64,000 bases of DNA from positions 380,001 to 444,000 of the forward strand of contig JAXDDX010000190.1 in assembly GCA_034670405.1 (NCBI GenBank), written 5' to 3'. This document shows positions 33,304 to 48,117 of the stretch, one piece after another. Both the position numbers and the translations under genes were made by a program. The notes beneath the pieces are model-generated. The model worked only from the letters and a program-made list of their open reading frames with translations, made no database searches and was not told the origin of the DNA. Source of the stretch: Hoplostethus atlanticus (lineage: Eukaryota; Chordata; Actinopteri; Trachichthyiformes; Trachichthyidae). Numbering within the stretch: the first letter of the stretch is position 1; the number at the start of each line of letters is the position of its first letter.

Positions 33304-33887
33304 CAACGGTCGCCATATGCGCCGATCACGTGGGAAGGCCGATTAAAAAATTAATTAATAATTTTTTTTTTTTAAAACGCATCTATTTATTCTATTATTA
33401 CTTATTATTATTGGTGAACATTTTAACTATAAATCGCATTATCCAATTAAACCTTGTTACAGCTCTGTGCTGTGTGTAGGCTACGTTAAGGGGCGTGGTC
33501 ACGTAGCCAACTGCTAATGTAACGTTAGAGTCGGCTAAACCAACGTTGTTCCATCACGTAGCTACTAGCTAGCGACACAGCAAGTGTGAAACACGGGTGA
33601 TGATCGGGTAAAAACGTACGAATTTGTCATTAAAAAACCGAGAGAGATACCGAGTGTAAAGACAGTCAAAGTGAGGATCCACCACCAGTGATGAATTTGT
33701 AGCAGAGCAGTGTTGCATTTCGTTTCGGTGTGTGTCTACGTTGACAGATGACAGTAGCCTGCACCACGGTAATTACTAAAGCAAGCGCAATAAAAGTGAT
33801 TTTGTGACAATCTTCACCTTGGTGGTATTCACTTAATTTGAGCACCCACTGGCAAAAACATAAATCGGCGCCTATGACGGTTGCCCA
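33304..33887. mobile_element. Non-autonomous DNA transposon relic, about 585 bases
   Basis: The left end CAACGGTCGCCATATGCGCC and the right end ATCGGCGCCTATGACGGTTG are imperfect inverted repeats sharing GCGCCGAT and CAAC-GTC. The interior is AT-rich near 33360 with no coding capacity. The family is unassigned. Confidence 0.6.
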
Positions 33888-34593
33888 TTCAACGCCTCAT
33901 GAACCAATCAGCTAGCCGTGCAGCTAACGTTCCTACGCTTGGTAGCGCTTTACAAATGAAACATTTCATTTCCTCAGAGTGGGTTTTGTCCCGTGTTTTA
34001 TCGTCTGAATTAGGACTGCCTTGCCCCACAGGTCGGGCAAGGCAATTACTTCCATTACGCTCTCTTCTACCTGCTAGTCAGGATTCATTCGGCTTATCAG
34101 TTTATTAATCCACGTGTAATTAAGCACCGTGGACCTCCGGGGGTCCGGCTTAAAAAGGAATATCACCTGTCCTGTTATCTGGCGGTGACATCCGTTGAAC
34201 ACGACCCCGGTAGCTGCCTTGGTCTGTCACTTCACAGAACATTGGGATGGGGTCGCCACCGCTCAGACAGACGAATTATCCTCGAGTCAAAGAAAACGTT
34301 CCTTTGGTGAATGATGGGAATGAAAAGAGCTCAAACCTCGTCTCAGATTTAGAGGAAAGTGATGCTGTAGTTTGTGACGCTGCCTGGGATTTTATTGCAC
34401 TGTCATCATTTAGGGGAAACGCTGGTCCTGATACCAAAGAAGTACCTGTAAAGAAGTACCTTTCTTTTGTGAGTATTTTTTGAAGTCAGTAATTTAACTT
34501 TTAAGTATTTTATTTTAAATCACGTCCATCACAGAGAATAAACGCTGCAGTCGCTCCTCCATCAGCATTGCATCAAAACTGGCCAATGGTAAA
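33888..34593. other. Intergenic stretch, no gene recognised
   Basis: Open frames of 75-78 codons here show no recognisable domain. I see no repeat or RNA gene. Confidence 0.5.
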
Positions 34594-34730
34594 CATTACT
34601 GACGTTACTTAGCCAGGAAAACAGTGGCGCTTTGGCTCCGCCCACTGAGGTTTAACTCAACCAATGAGATTATTTCTGCCTCCAGAGCAGCTCCGCCCCC
34701 GGGGAAATGTTTGTAGAGCTAAAACATGAA
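34594..34730 (+). mobile_element. MITE-like family 1, copy B (right end only)
   Basis: GACGTTACTTAGCC, CTTTGGCTCCGCCCACTGAG and CAACCAATGAGATTATTTCTGC match the right end of the copies at 18738 and 58010. The left end is missing, so the copy is truncated. Confidence 0.7.
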
Positions 34731-35324
34731 CCCCAACGAGTCACAAAGGACTCAAACTACCAGATTTCATTCTGGTAGCAAAGAGAAAAAGAAAGAAGAA
34801 AAGAAGAAGAAAGAAAAGAAAAAAGAGCCAGGAAGCGAGGCGAGGGTGATAGCAGCCATGAAGGTGGCTGTGACTGTCTTCAGCTCGCTACAGGATGATT
34901 CCTCTTGTACACCAGGAAGTATGAAACAGCAGACGGCTCTCCAGGGAGGTGTTGTATGGGGGAGGGGCGGTTTCTGTCTGATTGACTGGGATCATTCTCT
35001 TTAATCCGCCCAGGGAACGAAATTAATCTTTACAGTTGACTGGCTTCTTTTCCACCACGTTCACGTTAGAGCCACGTTGAGGTACACGGGACCGCCAACG
35101 TGCCGTACGGGTTGACGTGGACTGCCGGCTCTGGCACCTGCAGCCTTACACGTCGCACGGATGTCAGCTAACGATAATCCGGTTAATGTTTTTTTGCTGT
35201 CGAGGTTTTTTCAGCTCCAGAGCTCTCGCCGGATTTGTCACATGGGTTTCTGATAAGAGCTAGAGGTGCTTCAGACAGTACAATGTGGAGGATGTCTCAC
35301 ACACACACACACACACACACATAT

Positions 35325-35410
35325 TTATTATTGTTGTTTATATAGCAAACAAGTCACAAAGCACTTTAGGAGTAAAAAAAAACCTGCAAAAACATAAAAT
35401 TGACACCAAA
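35325..35410 (-). mobile_element. 3' end of a retroelement, reverse orientation
   Basis: TTTATTATTGTTGTTTATATAG and CACAAAGCACTTTAGGAG are related to the termini at 25925 and 27205, but more decayed. The family is unassigned. Confidence 0.4.
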
Positions 35411-36295
35411 AACAATAAAAGCGAGACAAAAAAAACAAAGTAAACCACAAAAAGGTCAAATCTGATCTTGAGGCTGACTGTCCACTCTGTGATTTAGACA
35501 GATCATTACGACATTGGTTGTCATAGTAACAACGTGTTTCCTGTCCATCAACTCTGGGTGCAGCAACAACCGAGCAACATGGAAGTTTTGTTGCTTTTCT
35601 GGTGGCGGTGCAGAACGACATCGAGGGAGGAGGAGGAGGAGGAGGCTGGTATCCGACCTGTTGTCACTGCTGTTCTCTCCTCTACTTTTGCTGTTCTCTG
35701 CTCCTCTTGTCATGTGATATCAAATGAAATGAATGATGAATGAATGTAGTTTAAATGTCACTGTGTTATTTTACTGTTCAGACTTCATGTTGGATAAAAT
35801 CAGATGTCTGAACGAAGCTTTAGAAAGAGGCTTGGACCGACGCAGGGGAACAGACATGGCCGCCTTTTCTCCTGTTGCACATATTAACTGTCTCATTTGG
35901 ATTTAAAAGTCGTAATGGCAGCAAGGAAGACGTGTTGTTGTTGTTTTTCAAGAAACAACAAGCGAACGTGGGCGATAACAAGGCAGATCAGCGGTGCTCA
36001 TGAGGGACGCCTGCCTGCTGTGTTGTCAGGGCGCTTGTCCTTTCTGGGTGATGATCAGGAGAACCACGGTGGCATCACGGAGCTGAAGGCTTCATCTGAT
36101 TTGGGTTTAGGTACAAATACCCTCCCTTGAAACATGAAAAAAGAACAAGACACCAAAAGAAAAAACAACAAAATGACGGAGGAGGTGAGTTGGGACAAAT
36201 CAGTGGCAGAAAAACAACAAAATACAGAAATAATAAGCAAGGAAAATAAAATAAACCAGATGTAGGGAAGTGGGAGCGTGGTCCTGAGAGGGTAG

Positions 36296-36330
<35 letters not shown>

Positions 36331-36434
36331 CATTAATATCCTTTGTTTATGTGTTATTCAGCCTCCACAGAGTCACTACATGAAGCACTTTGCTGTTGTT
36401 ATTGTGCAAATAAGTAAACAAACAAACAAGCTAA

Positions 36435-36562
36435 CAAAAAATTATAAAATAATAAAATAAATAATGCAATAATGAAATAATAAAATAATGAAATAATAAA
36501 ATACATAATAAAATAATAAAATAAATATGTAAATAATAAAATAAAAATTTAAATAAATAAAT
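36435..36562. repeat. AT-rich AATAAT/AAATAATA array
   Basis: Irregular tandem words such as AATAATAAAAT and TAAATAATG cover about 128 bases. Open frames on the minus strand here are low-complexity artefacts. Confidence 0.9.
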
Positions 36563-36913
36563 CAACAGACGTCTTTCCAAACCTCCACGTCTTTGCCAAG
36601 GCCGTTGGTTGACCCTTCCCATTTCCTCGGCCGGCGTTGCTGCAGCTCCTGACCGTCAGACCGTCAGACCGTCAGACTGCGGTGGACTGATTCATTCTGT
36701 TATCAGGAGCAGCCGCCGCTGGCCTCGGCGCGGCGAGCCTCTTTGTTTCATTAGTGTCATTTGATTACTGGCGTCTGAGTGGCGAGTATCTCGGCATCAC
36801 GCGCCGAGCTGAAAGCATCCGCCCGGGTGTGAGTGGGATGATGGTGGTACGAATGTGACTCACAGATAGTATGGGCATGCATTACAGATGCTGCAGCTGC
36901 AGGCCTGGACGAG

Positions 36914-36944
<31 letters not shown>

Positions 36945-37755
36945 TTCCTCTCTGTCCCTCTGTGTTAATGTGTGAGTTTTGCCCCCACGAGGATTCACAG
37001 TTGGTTTTTGTTATTCCACTTTTCCTTGCAGCACCTCGGGACGCCTCCTGCACTCCGTTTATTGAAACGTAGTAAAGAGAGTGAAATTCAGTGCACAACC
37101 CCACAAAGGAGGTCTAGAGCAAGTAAATCAAAAATAAACAATGCAAAATATGATTTGATTTTTTAAATGAAAAATAAATACCATATCACACTATTCACTT
37201 TTACTTAAAACTTCACTGACTTGACCTACAACCCCACCACCTTTTTTCAGGTATCTCTTTTTGTGGTTGTTTTATATCAAGCCATTATTTGTGTGTAGCC
37301 AGTTCTCCGCTGCACCTCCATGATGGCGTCAGAGGTGGTTGCTGGGAGTTTTGTGATGCAACTGCAAAGGATGGATGGAACAAATATTCCTGAAAAAATA
37401 AATCTGATCCCTCCTGTCCAAACCTCCCACCTCAGTCAAACTTACAATTTCCTTGTTATTTCCAGGTTTCGACTTGAATCTGTCAGGTTTGTCTTGACTC
37501 TTGAAACAAGATGTTCCTTGTTCAAACATCTGAGGTCCAAATGTGTTCCTGTCTGGTTGAGACTGGAGGGAAAGCGTCTCTGCGTCGCGGATTAAACTCT
37601 GACGAAGTTCAGCGTTGTAGCACTCTGTCATCCTGAAATAGCTCATCGACAAAGACCTAGTGCCACATAAGCCTTCTTACCTCCCGCCTCTTTTATCATC
37701 TGATAACTGTCAGCAACTTTTGAAGATGGGTACAATTTCCACTGGGGGCTAATAC

Positions 37756-38290
37756 AAAGGGTGGACAAAATAACGGAAACACCACATGAAAAAAGCATAC
37801 TTTTAAGTGACAAGTCGTTCCGCCAGACGAGTCAGTCACCAGTTTTATATGTGACATCAGACAACTAACAAAACTGCAAAATGATTCAATGTGGTTCGGT
37901 GAATAGTCTCAAAATGACACAAACATGGACACTAAAGGAAGCCTAACCTACATCGGCTGTTGCCAGATGTTAAACATGCTGGTGGAGCTGTAACATCACT
38001 CTGCATGGTCGTACAGCAGCCAAGGGAACATGAGGACCGGGACCGGGTGCATCCTGGTTCCCTCACGATTTTCCCATAAGTCAAGATGCCACCGTACACT
38101 CTGCTAAACACTTTCCACGAGCAGTTTCATGAACACCAGGATGGAGTCAAACACCTCCCATGCCCTCCACCAGATCTAAACATCGCTGAACCTTCACGGG
38201 AAGCTCCGGTAGAGCGTGAAGTAGCTTTCCATCTCTTTCATCCCCCAAAGAACCGGAGGGCTTTCCTTCTTGAAGTAAAGCTCCGATATC
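37756..38290 (+). pseudogene. Tc1/mariner-like transposon relic with transposase fragment
   Basis: The left terminus GGGTGGACAAAATAACGGAA is typical of a Tc1-like group in fish. About 260 bases further on, sequence related to the C-terminal half of a DDE transposase appears: SQDATVHSAK (second catalytic aspartate region, near 38070-38100) and, after a frameshift, HLPCPPPDLNIAEP (third catalytic region, near 38155-38190). The N-terminal DNA-binding domain is missing, a stop and a frameshift separate the motifs, and the right terminal repeat was not found. The element is dead and internally deleted. Confidence 0.8.
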
Positions 38291-38486
38291 CCTACAGCTA
38301 CACACAGATCAGGACTTTCCACACCCAGGTTTTCCTATCTGATGTGGGGCTTTGAACGGGCAGGCCTGCTCCTCTAGAGGTGGAGCTGTGACTCATCCTC
38401 TTCCTGTGTGTGGAGAATATTTCCCACCAGCGTACGTAGCAGATGCCAGAATTTGATTTGGGCAAACGGGGTTGGGAGTTAGCTGG

Positions 38487-38487
<1 letters not shown>

Positions 38488-38520
<33 letters not shown>
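38488..38520. repeat. GA microsatellite
   Basis: A GA tract of about 30 bases just upstream of the 15-base minisatellite. Confidence 0.95.
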
Positions 38521-38604
38521 ACGCAAGAAAGAGAGAGGAAGTGTTTTGGTGGCGGGGGGTCCACAATAATCTCCCCTCTACCTCCGTCCTCTCCTCTTCG
38601 TCTC

Positions 38605-38990
38605 TCAGTCTCACTGTGGTGTCCCTCACTGTGGTGTTCTTCACTGTGGTGTTCTTCACTGTGGTGTTCCTCACTGTGATGTTCTTCACTGTGGTGTTCC
38701 TTACTGTGGTGTTCCTCACTGTGGTGTTCTTCACTGTTCCTCACTGTGGTGTTCCTCACTGTGGTGTTCCTTACTGTGGTGTTCCTCACTGTGGTGTTCC
38801 TCACTGTGGTGTTCCTTACTGTGGTGTTCCTCACTGTGGTGTTCTTCACTGTGGTGTTCTTCACTGTGGTGTTCCTCACTGTAGTGTTCTTCACTGTGGT
38901 GTTCATCACTGTGGTGTTCCTCACTGTAGTGTTCCTCACTGTGGTGGTCCTCACTGTGGTGTTCTTCACTGTGGTGTTCCTCACTGCTCT
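38605..38990. repeat. 15-base minisatellite, about 25 units
   Basis: The unit TCACTGTGGTGTTCC repeats with few substitutions (TTCTT, GTAGT, GTGAT variants). Since 15 is divisible by three and the unit lacks stops, several frames stay open on both strands, giving Glu-His-Ser or Asn-Thr-Val repeats. These are not supported as proteins. Confidence 0.97.
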
Positions 38991-39055
38991 TCCCAGAGAT
39001 CACCTGTCAATCAAACAGTGTGTCCAGTACTGTGACGTCTTTCTCCTTGGATTTT

Positions 39056-39140
39056 CTGTCGATGGAGTTTGAGTTCCTGTAGGTGGCGCTCTTCTCTTTG
39101 TCTGTTCAGCCATGGTGGCTATCGCTGCTCATGCTAACTA
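39056..39140. repeat. Dispersed repeat, copy 1 (partner at 41531)
   Basis: The words GAGTTCCTGTAGGT, CTCTTTGTCTGTTCAGCC and CATGGTGGCTAT occur in order and are repeated with changes at 41531-41612. The family is unknown. Confidence 0.6.
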
Positions 39141-39366
39141 CCCAGTTCTTCTTCTGTTAATTCCAAACAAACCGGAAACCTAAAACGCATCACGTCTGTA
39201 GAGGGTTTCTCCCAGGACAGACCTGCCTGACACCGGGTGTTCAGAACAGCAGATGGACTGGATTAAGTTGAATCAGTGTGTTTCATCAATCGGCCTCAGA
39301 TTATTACTTTAAATCAGATGAATTAATACAACTGAGAAACCTCATCAGATCGTGAGTATTATAACA

Positions 39367-39398
<32 letters not shown>

Positions 39399-42189
39399 CA
39401 CACGTACATATACACAACTCCCACATGGAAGAGCGTTATCAGATAATTGCCAGCGCTGGCTGTCGCTGTAGAGACGAACACGGCAGAGATAGCCTCGCCA
39501 GATCTGATCAGCAGGTCGGCTCGGGAAAGCTTATGTTGGCTGCAACACGACATCACGTTAATACATCCAACCGGCTGATAAGTCACTTAAAAACACGGGG
39601 GGGGGGGGGGTCATACCTGGAGGGAGAACAGGTCTGATCTGACTCTCTAGTGGCATCCTTTATCTGACTCACCAGTGAGGCGAGGAGCAGAGTGATGAGC
39701 GGTACCTGAACCCTCCCAACCCTCTCCTCTGGTTGGTGTCAGTAGGTGGAGGAGACTGGGAGCTGCTGTGAATGATTTGGTGTATCTGTGATTGTTTGTT
39801 TCTTTCATGGAAGTTGGCAGATGCTTCAAAAAATGGAAAAATAGTCTGTTCAATTGCTGCACCGTCCCCTTAAATTGTGTACCATGGAAACTGTCCCACG
39901 GAGCTTTTATCACACAACCAGAATCCAGAGTTATGAATTGCAGAGGCTGGGCGTGTTTTACTCCGGCTGGGTGACATTAAAAACCTGAGGCGCACCGAGC
40001 AAAACAATGTTGGAAAATACCAGAGCAGCTCCTGCATTCAGTTAGCATCCCCGAAGTGTCAGGAGTTGCTTGGCAACAGACAGAGGTGAACTGCAGTGCT
40101 AAAATGGTGGCATCTCAAAAGTAGACGGATCAAGCTCTCTGAGACACAAAGTTGCTGCTGTCTACTAACCGAGGCAGTTTCACCATAAATGCTGCGATGA
40201 TTCCTCCGGGTTTTGACGGCGTATGAAGAATGAACGAGGGAGGTTTTTTATTTCTACATCAGACACTCGAACCGTGAAGATTGGCCTGAGCACCAGCAGG
40301 AAGTCTTCATGAGAACATCTTGAGTCTTTTGAACGCCGAAAACCGAGCCAAAGGTTGACATGGCATCAACAGCACTCGACGCGGTCGCCGGCAGCAGAGG
40401 CTGTTGGTTCGAGTCCGATAATCACAGGCTGTTTATCCTCATCGGCGTCTGCTTCTGGACTCGGGGAACGTCGTGGAGGCCGAGAGAGAGCCGGTCTCAC
40501 GGATGACCCTCTGGACTGATGGGTAGCGAACGCCACGGGGCTGCGGACGTCGCGTTTAGTTTGCTGAGGGCGAAGAGAGTTTGTAGCCCAGGGGAACATC
40601 TGCTCCTCTGTGTTTTCAGATTCAAGATGCAACTATTTCCAATTCGTTTTTGAAGAGCACCTCCAGAGCAGAGAGTCTAGAGAGTCTCAGATCATCACTG
40701 CAAGTTTTGATGTTTTCCATTCAGTTACTAATCGAGTTGCCAGCGTGCCAGGATGAACAGGCTGGGTGAGTCAAAGTCAAGCTACCGCACGGCGTTTATA
40801 AAAAGGTCTTTATCCTGCATCCATGGAGACGCTGACAAAGTGAATTTGAGTTGTTAACCTTTAGCTGAAGGTGTCAAGACTTTCTTTGAAGGCACACAGA
40901 GTTTTGACCTTGACGCTTTCAGCAGAAGTCCAACCATAGAAAACGTCTTCCTTCAACCTCATGAACTCCACCGAACTACCGAGTGAGAGTCCTTCTCGTT
41001 TTCCCCCCTGCTCACATTCACAAAGTAAATCGGTAATTTTAAAGAAAAATGGCTGCCGGGAGGTTTGGAGGGACAGGTCAGTAGGGTGGGGTCTTAAGAC
41101 TGTCCTCATCTGTCAGCCAATGACGGATGAGACACTCAGACATTTTGACCTGATGATCAATCAGGTTAAAGGGAGAGGAGGACAGAGTCGGCTTTCAGAC
41201 GCTGTCAACAGCAGCATCAGTCATCATGTCTGCTGCTCGTCATGCTCTTGGATGTTGTCTCCCTTTTTAGGTGTTTTGCGTCGTTCTTTGGTTTTCATTT
41301 CAAATCCTCTGCTGATACTCTGAGAGATTCTTGTTCTTCTTGATTGTCGGTGACGATAAAACGAAGACTCAATGTAGACGACTAAAGGACAGTGACACCA
41401 ACCAGCCCACATCTCCTCATCGTCCCTTCTCAATAAGGCGGTGCTGATGCTGAGGTTTTGGCTCGGAGACGGTCGCCTCCCTTTGCCTTCCCCTGAGCGA
41501 TTCATCTGTTTCTATTTCCTTGGAAACTGTCGCTGACCTTTGAGTTTCTGTAGGTACCGGCCTGTTCTCTGTCGGTGCAGCCATGGTGGCTATTCAAACC
41601 GCTGTTGCTCCCGGCGACAGGTTGAGTCCCTGTGATCTGGTATCAAGCAGTGATAGTATCATAAACATTTATTGATATGAAAAGTTGCTTTGTTACTTTG
41701 ATGCTCGGTCATCTGTCAGTTGATGGAAAACATCTCAACATTTTGATTGATTCAGTCCGTTCATCCTAATCCATCACATCTGCCTCACTTCAGTCTTGTG
41801 AGTTGAAAAAGTGAGATAACCCATAGAGGATGGTGATGACAGCGGTGTCTCTTACCTCCCCATGATGCTTCAGGGAGATCTGTGGAGGGTGATGTCCATG
41901 ACTGAGGTCACACCTCCTTCCTTCTGCTAACCTAATGGGAGTCATTACCGCGGATTGGCATATGGGGAGGCCACGCTTCAGCAGGAAGCCATCTGGTCTA
42001 ATGTTTCCTGGCAAGTGTTCACGTGTACAGTACCCAGGATGGTCTCTCCGTGATCAGGGGACGTCGTGTGGACAGACGTTTTTCATCATGGCCGCTTCAC
42101 ACCGCCGGTCCCAGACTCTCAGGATTTAAACCCAAACTCGTTTGTTCCCCTACATCATTTACTCACTTTTACTCAACGCCAGTACTCCC

Positions 42190-42194
<5 letters not shown>
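39141..42194. other. Intergenic stretch, no gene recognised
   Basis: It contains a CA tract at 39366-39392, a G run at 39597-39610 and the dispersed repeat copy at 41531. Open frames of up to 120 codons here have no recognisable domain and lack splice or codon-use support. Confidence 0.55.
41531..41612. repeat. Dispersed repeat, copy 2 (partner at 39056)
   Basis: GAGTTTCTGTAGGT, CTGTTCTCTGTCGGTGCAGCC and CATGGTGGCTAT run in the same order and orientation as 39056-39140. Confidence 0.6.

Positions 42195-42238
<44 letters not shown>
42195..42238. repeat. CA microsatellite
   Basis: A CA tract of about 44 bases. Confidence 0.95.
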
Positions 42239-42240
<2 letters not shown>

Positions 42241-42864
42241 CAAGCTGTGGCTCTGACCCTCAACCAGACCAGTGTTATTGTCATTTCTTGACTATTGGAT
42301 CTTATCCAGATCCTTTTTTTTCACCTATGGTAAAAATTAATACCGTCAATAGAAGATTTAAAGGTCAGATGCCTCCATCTCACTCGCTGCTGGCTGCTAG
42401 TAGCGATGGGACATTAATGTCGTGCAATTTTTGCTTTTTTTATTGCGGCTTCACAACTGATCAAAATCCTATTTAGTGCATAAAGAAATCCATATGAGAG
42501 GAAACCAAAATAGCCAGTGTTCCCCTCGGACCTCAGCAGAGGGGCGGGGCCAGAACCCTTTATTTGGGCAGAAAAAATGATGTCATCCATCACTGATTTG
42601 TATAGAAGCAAAGCAGCCATCACACCTGCCTGCAGTAGGTGACCAGACCCAACATGTGTCCAAACACATGGGGAGCATGATGTCCATCATGTTTGGAGTT
42701 TGATTCTGTCTCGTTTCCTCGCTACGCAGATTTAGAAGCACATTTACAATCCAACTGAAACCAAAACAACGGGGTGATAAAAAAAACTGGCTTTCAATGT
42801 GTTCAACAGGCTGCACAATGGGCCACAGAACAACCTCAAGGAACAGTTGCAGCGCCACATGGGA

Positions 42865-42867
<3 letters not shown>

Positions 42868-42921
<54 letters not shown>
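42868..42921. repeat. GT microsatellite
   Basis: A GT tract of about 54 bases. Confidence 0.95.
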
Positions 42922-42923
<2 letters not shown>

Positions 42924-43025
42924 CTGAGTGTCAAAGAGAGAGAAAACAACAGAGAGACAGAGGTCGCTACTATTGGTCAGGATTTGGCTCAAAAACAAAT
43001 CAGGGCTCGTCTGATGTAAGTAACT

Positions 43026-43297
43026 TATAATAATAACAATAATACTGATAATAATAATAATAATAATAATAATATTATAATAATAATAACAATAATAATA
43101 AATAAACTAATAAATAAATAAATACATAATAATACAATAATAATAATAATAATAACAATAATAATACAACAATAATAATAATAATACAATAATAATAATA
43201 ATAATACAATAATAATAATAATAATAATACAATAATAATAATAGTAATAATAATAATAATACAATAATAATAATAGTAATAATAATAATAATAATAA
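43026..43297. repeat. TAA trinucleotide array, about 270 bases
   Basis: Long AAT/TAA tracts are interrupted by AAC, TAC and TAG variants. Minus-strand Tyr/Leu/Ile-rich open frames arise from the repeat. Confidence 0.97.
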
Positions 43298-43382
43298 TTT
43301 GTATATAAGTATCATCAGCACAAACAGCACAGCAGCCCCAGAGATCAACAGATTAATTTGCTGCTCCCACGGATGTTGGCTA

Positions 43383-43387
<5 letters not shown>

Positions 43388-43424
<37 letters not shown>
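43388..43424. repeat. CA microsatellite
   Basis: A CA tract of about 37 bases, 90 bases after the TAA array. Confidence 0.95.
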
Positions 43425-43427
<3 letters not shown>

Positions 43428-44634
43428 CACTCCAGTGAACATCTTAATCTAAAGCTTGTTTGGCAGGTGAGCAGGACCGGCTGGGGTCCAAAACCAACCG
43501 TTAGTCACGGCGATCCAGAAAACGACAACCAGGCAACTGAAGTCAGTTTTTAAACTTTATTTATACAGGGAATCTTGTTTTGCCGAGCCGCCATGTTGTT
43601 TTCCAAACAACACGTGAGACCCTCCACTCGTCATGATGTGGTGAAAGTCACGTCGTACAAATCACTGTGTTCTTTATTGACAAAACAGAAAAGTTGCATT
43701 ATTGTGAAAATGTTACTCAGAAATACGAGTGAGATGGAAGCCGGCTCAGCAGTTGGTGTTTATGGCTGCTGAGTAAACTGTGTTTACTGAGTGGAGCCCA
43801 CCCACCTGGTCAGCCGGGGACAGAGTACACACTCTGACGAAACCTGGCAGACTGCAACACAATCGTACTCTCATAATTACGCTGCACATCTTGAGAAACC
43901 TTGAGAAGATTCTGTTTCCAGACCAAACTGTGTGTGTGTGTGTGTGAGATTGAAAGAGAACTGAGTGTGATGTCTGGGGAAATAGTCAGCCGTGCTCCTA
44001 ATTCAGGACATTTGTCGGGCCTTCCCCCCATTTGCCCTTCAAACAACATCCATCCCTCCGCAGATCACCATGGCAACAGGGTACACTGTCAGGACAAAGC
44101 AGCAGCCGATATGAAAAGGATTATGTAAGAGAAATTTAGATGAAAGTGGGCCTCGTGTTAAAAATTCACTCCTGACAAACGTAATTGCGGGCCTGTGATC
44201 AAGTATTGAAGGGGATGGATAAATCATCAGACGGCAGCAGAAGAAGAAGAAGAAAACGGCAGAAGAAGAAGAAAACGGGCGCCAAAACCACCGAGTGAAA
44301 CAAAGAGGAGGAAAGAAAAAACCCGCAGGACTTTTCTGACCTAATTTCCCGCTGCTGCTGCTGCTACACCCCCCGAGGTCACAGTCCTCCAGTTTCACCA
44401 CTGGAAAAGTTTTGTTCTTTTTACCATTTGGGGAAACTTTCCAACCTTGAAGGAGAGTAGCGCTGGTGTTTAGAGGTTGTACCAATCGTTTTCCTCCCTT
44501 CCTCCCAATTTGCTGCCGTTCGTTTTCGTCATGAGGAAGGCTGTCATGTCTCCTGCCATTCGTCCTGACCCACCCTCCTCTTCCTCTCTCTCCATCCACC
44601 TCCCAGTCCCTCTAGTCTCCTCTCTCTCCTGTGT

Positions 44635-44945
44635 TGTGTTTCAGGTCCTGTAGTACCAGTCTTCCCCACCAGGGTTCCCAGTGTGTTCTGCCACTACTCA
44701 CCTGTTCCACATCGGCAATCCATCAACCTGGCTCCTCCCCTCATCGGCTGCACTCCATTTCCCATCAGTCCCTAGCAGTGTACATATACCAGCCTGTCCT
44801 TCAGTCTTATTTGCCAGATTGTCCTAATGTCTGCTTTGCCTGATCCCGTCTGATCCTGGTTACCCTGACCCTCGTCTAGTGTGGTTGCCTGTATTGGACT
44901 CACACACCATCTGCATCTGGATCCAACTTGACTTGCACGTTAGTT
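44635..44945 (+). mobile_element. Possible degenerate LTR of a gypsy-type element
   Basis: Pyrimidine-rich sequence with CACCTGTTCCACATC, CCTCATCGGCTGCACTCC, a TATATACC box and CTGATCCTGG-type words resembles solo LTRs of fish gypsy elements in composition and word order. No coding region, primer binding site or matching second LTR was seen, so the call is tentative. Confidence 0.3.
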
Positions 44946-47694
<2,749 letters not shown>

Positions 47695-47937
47695 GGGGCC
47701 AGATGTCTAAAACTCTGTGTAGATTTAGGTAACATGAAACAGGAAACATGCATACGCTCAGATGTATAAAACCCCACGTACGTCTATTCCCACGTGTTTT
47801 TTCTTCATACATCTCAATCATCCTGAAATTGTGCGCACGTGCACGAGCCTTCTGACCACGCCCACAATTTACTATAAATGGCTTCCAACACCCCCAATTG
47901 CCTGGTTTGCTTATAAAGGGCCAGCATTTAGTTTAGT

Positions 47938-48117
47938 TTGGAGGAGAAACGGCGGAAGCATTTAAGAAGAAATAGAAGAAAAGAAGCGCAATTTTACGAC
48001 TGTGAATTTGAAATAATGGTTGATCAAAATGACAGAAGAAAACGCGTATTATTTAGAAGCCTAAGCTCTGGCATTACCAACCAAATGAAACAAGTTGAAT
48101 GGCAGAAAGTAACCGAA
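47938..48117 (+). pseudogene. Harbinger Myb/SANT-like protein fragment
   Basis: The frame contains a basic N-terminus, then FYDCEFEIMVDQNDRRKRVL, SLSSGITNQ and VEWQKVTETI. This is the conserved first part of the Myb/SANT-like DNA-binding domain of Harbinger accessory proteins. Similarity stops near 48117, where the sequence becomes the reverse complement of the transposase, so the C-terminal half is missing. The open frame continues to 48186 only by reading antisense transposase. A TATAAA box at 47912-47917 lies shortly upstream. The apparent initiator at 47938 is TTG, so the true start codon is uncertain. Confidence 0.75.

Larger units (their letters stand above)
34731..37755. other. Intergenic stretch, no gene recognised
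   Basis: The stretch contains a reversed retroelement end at 35325-35410, CA/GT tracts near 35300, 36300 and 36918, an AATAA-rich array at 36435-36562 and a short GACCGTCA tandem near 36650. No supported exon was seen. Confidence 0.6.

Noticed and set aside
38298-39072. Several 78-228 codon frames on both strands
   Set aside because: They are produced by the 15-base minisatellite and the adjacent GA tract, which lack stop codons in these frames.
40355-40425. Possible tRNA gene because of GGTTCGAGTCC
   Set aside because: Only a B box is present; there is no A box at the right distance and no cloverleaf arms.
43025-43423. Minus-strand Leu/Tyr/Ile-rich frame resembling a membrane protein
   Set aside because: It is the translation of the TAA array and CA tract.
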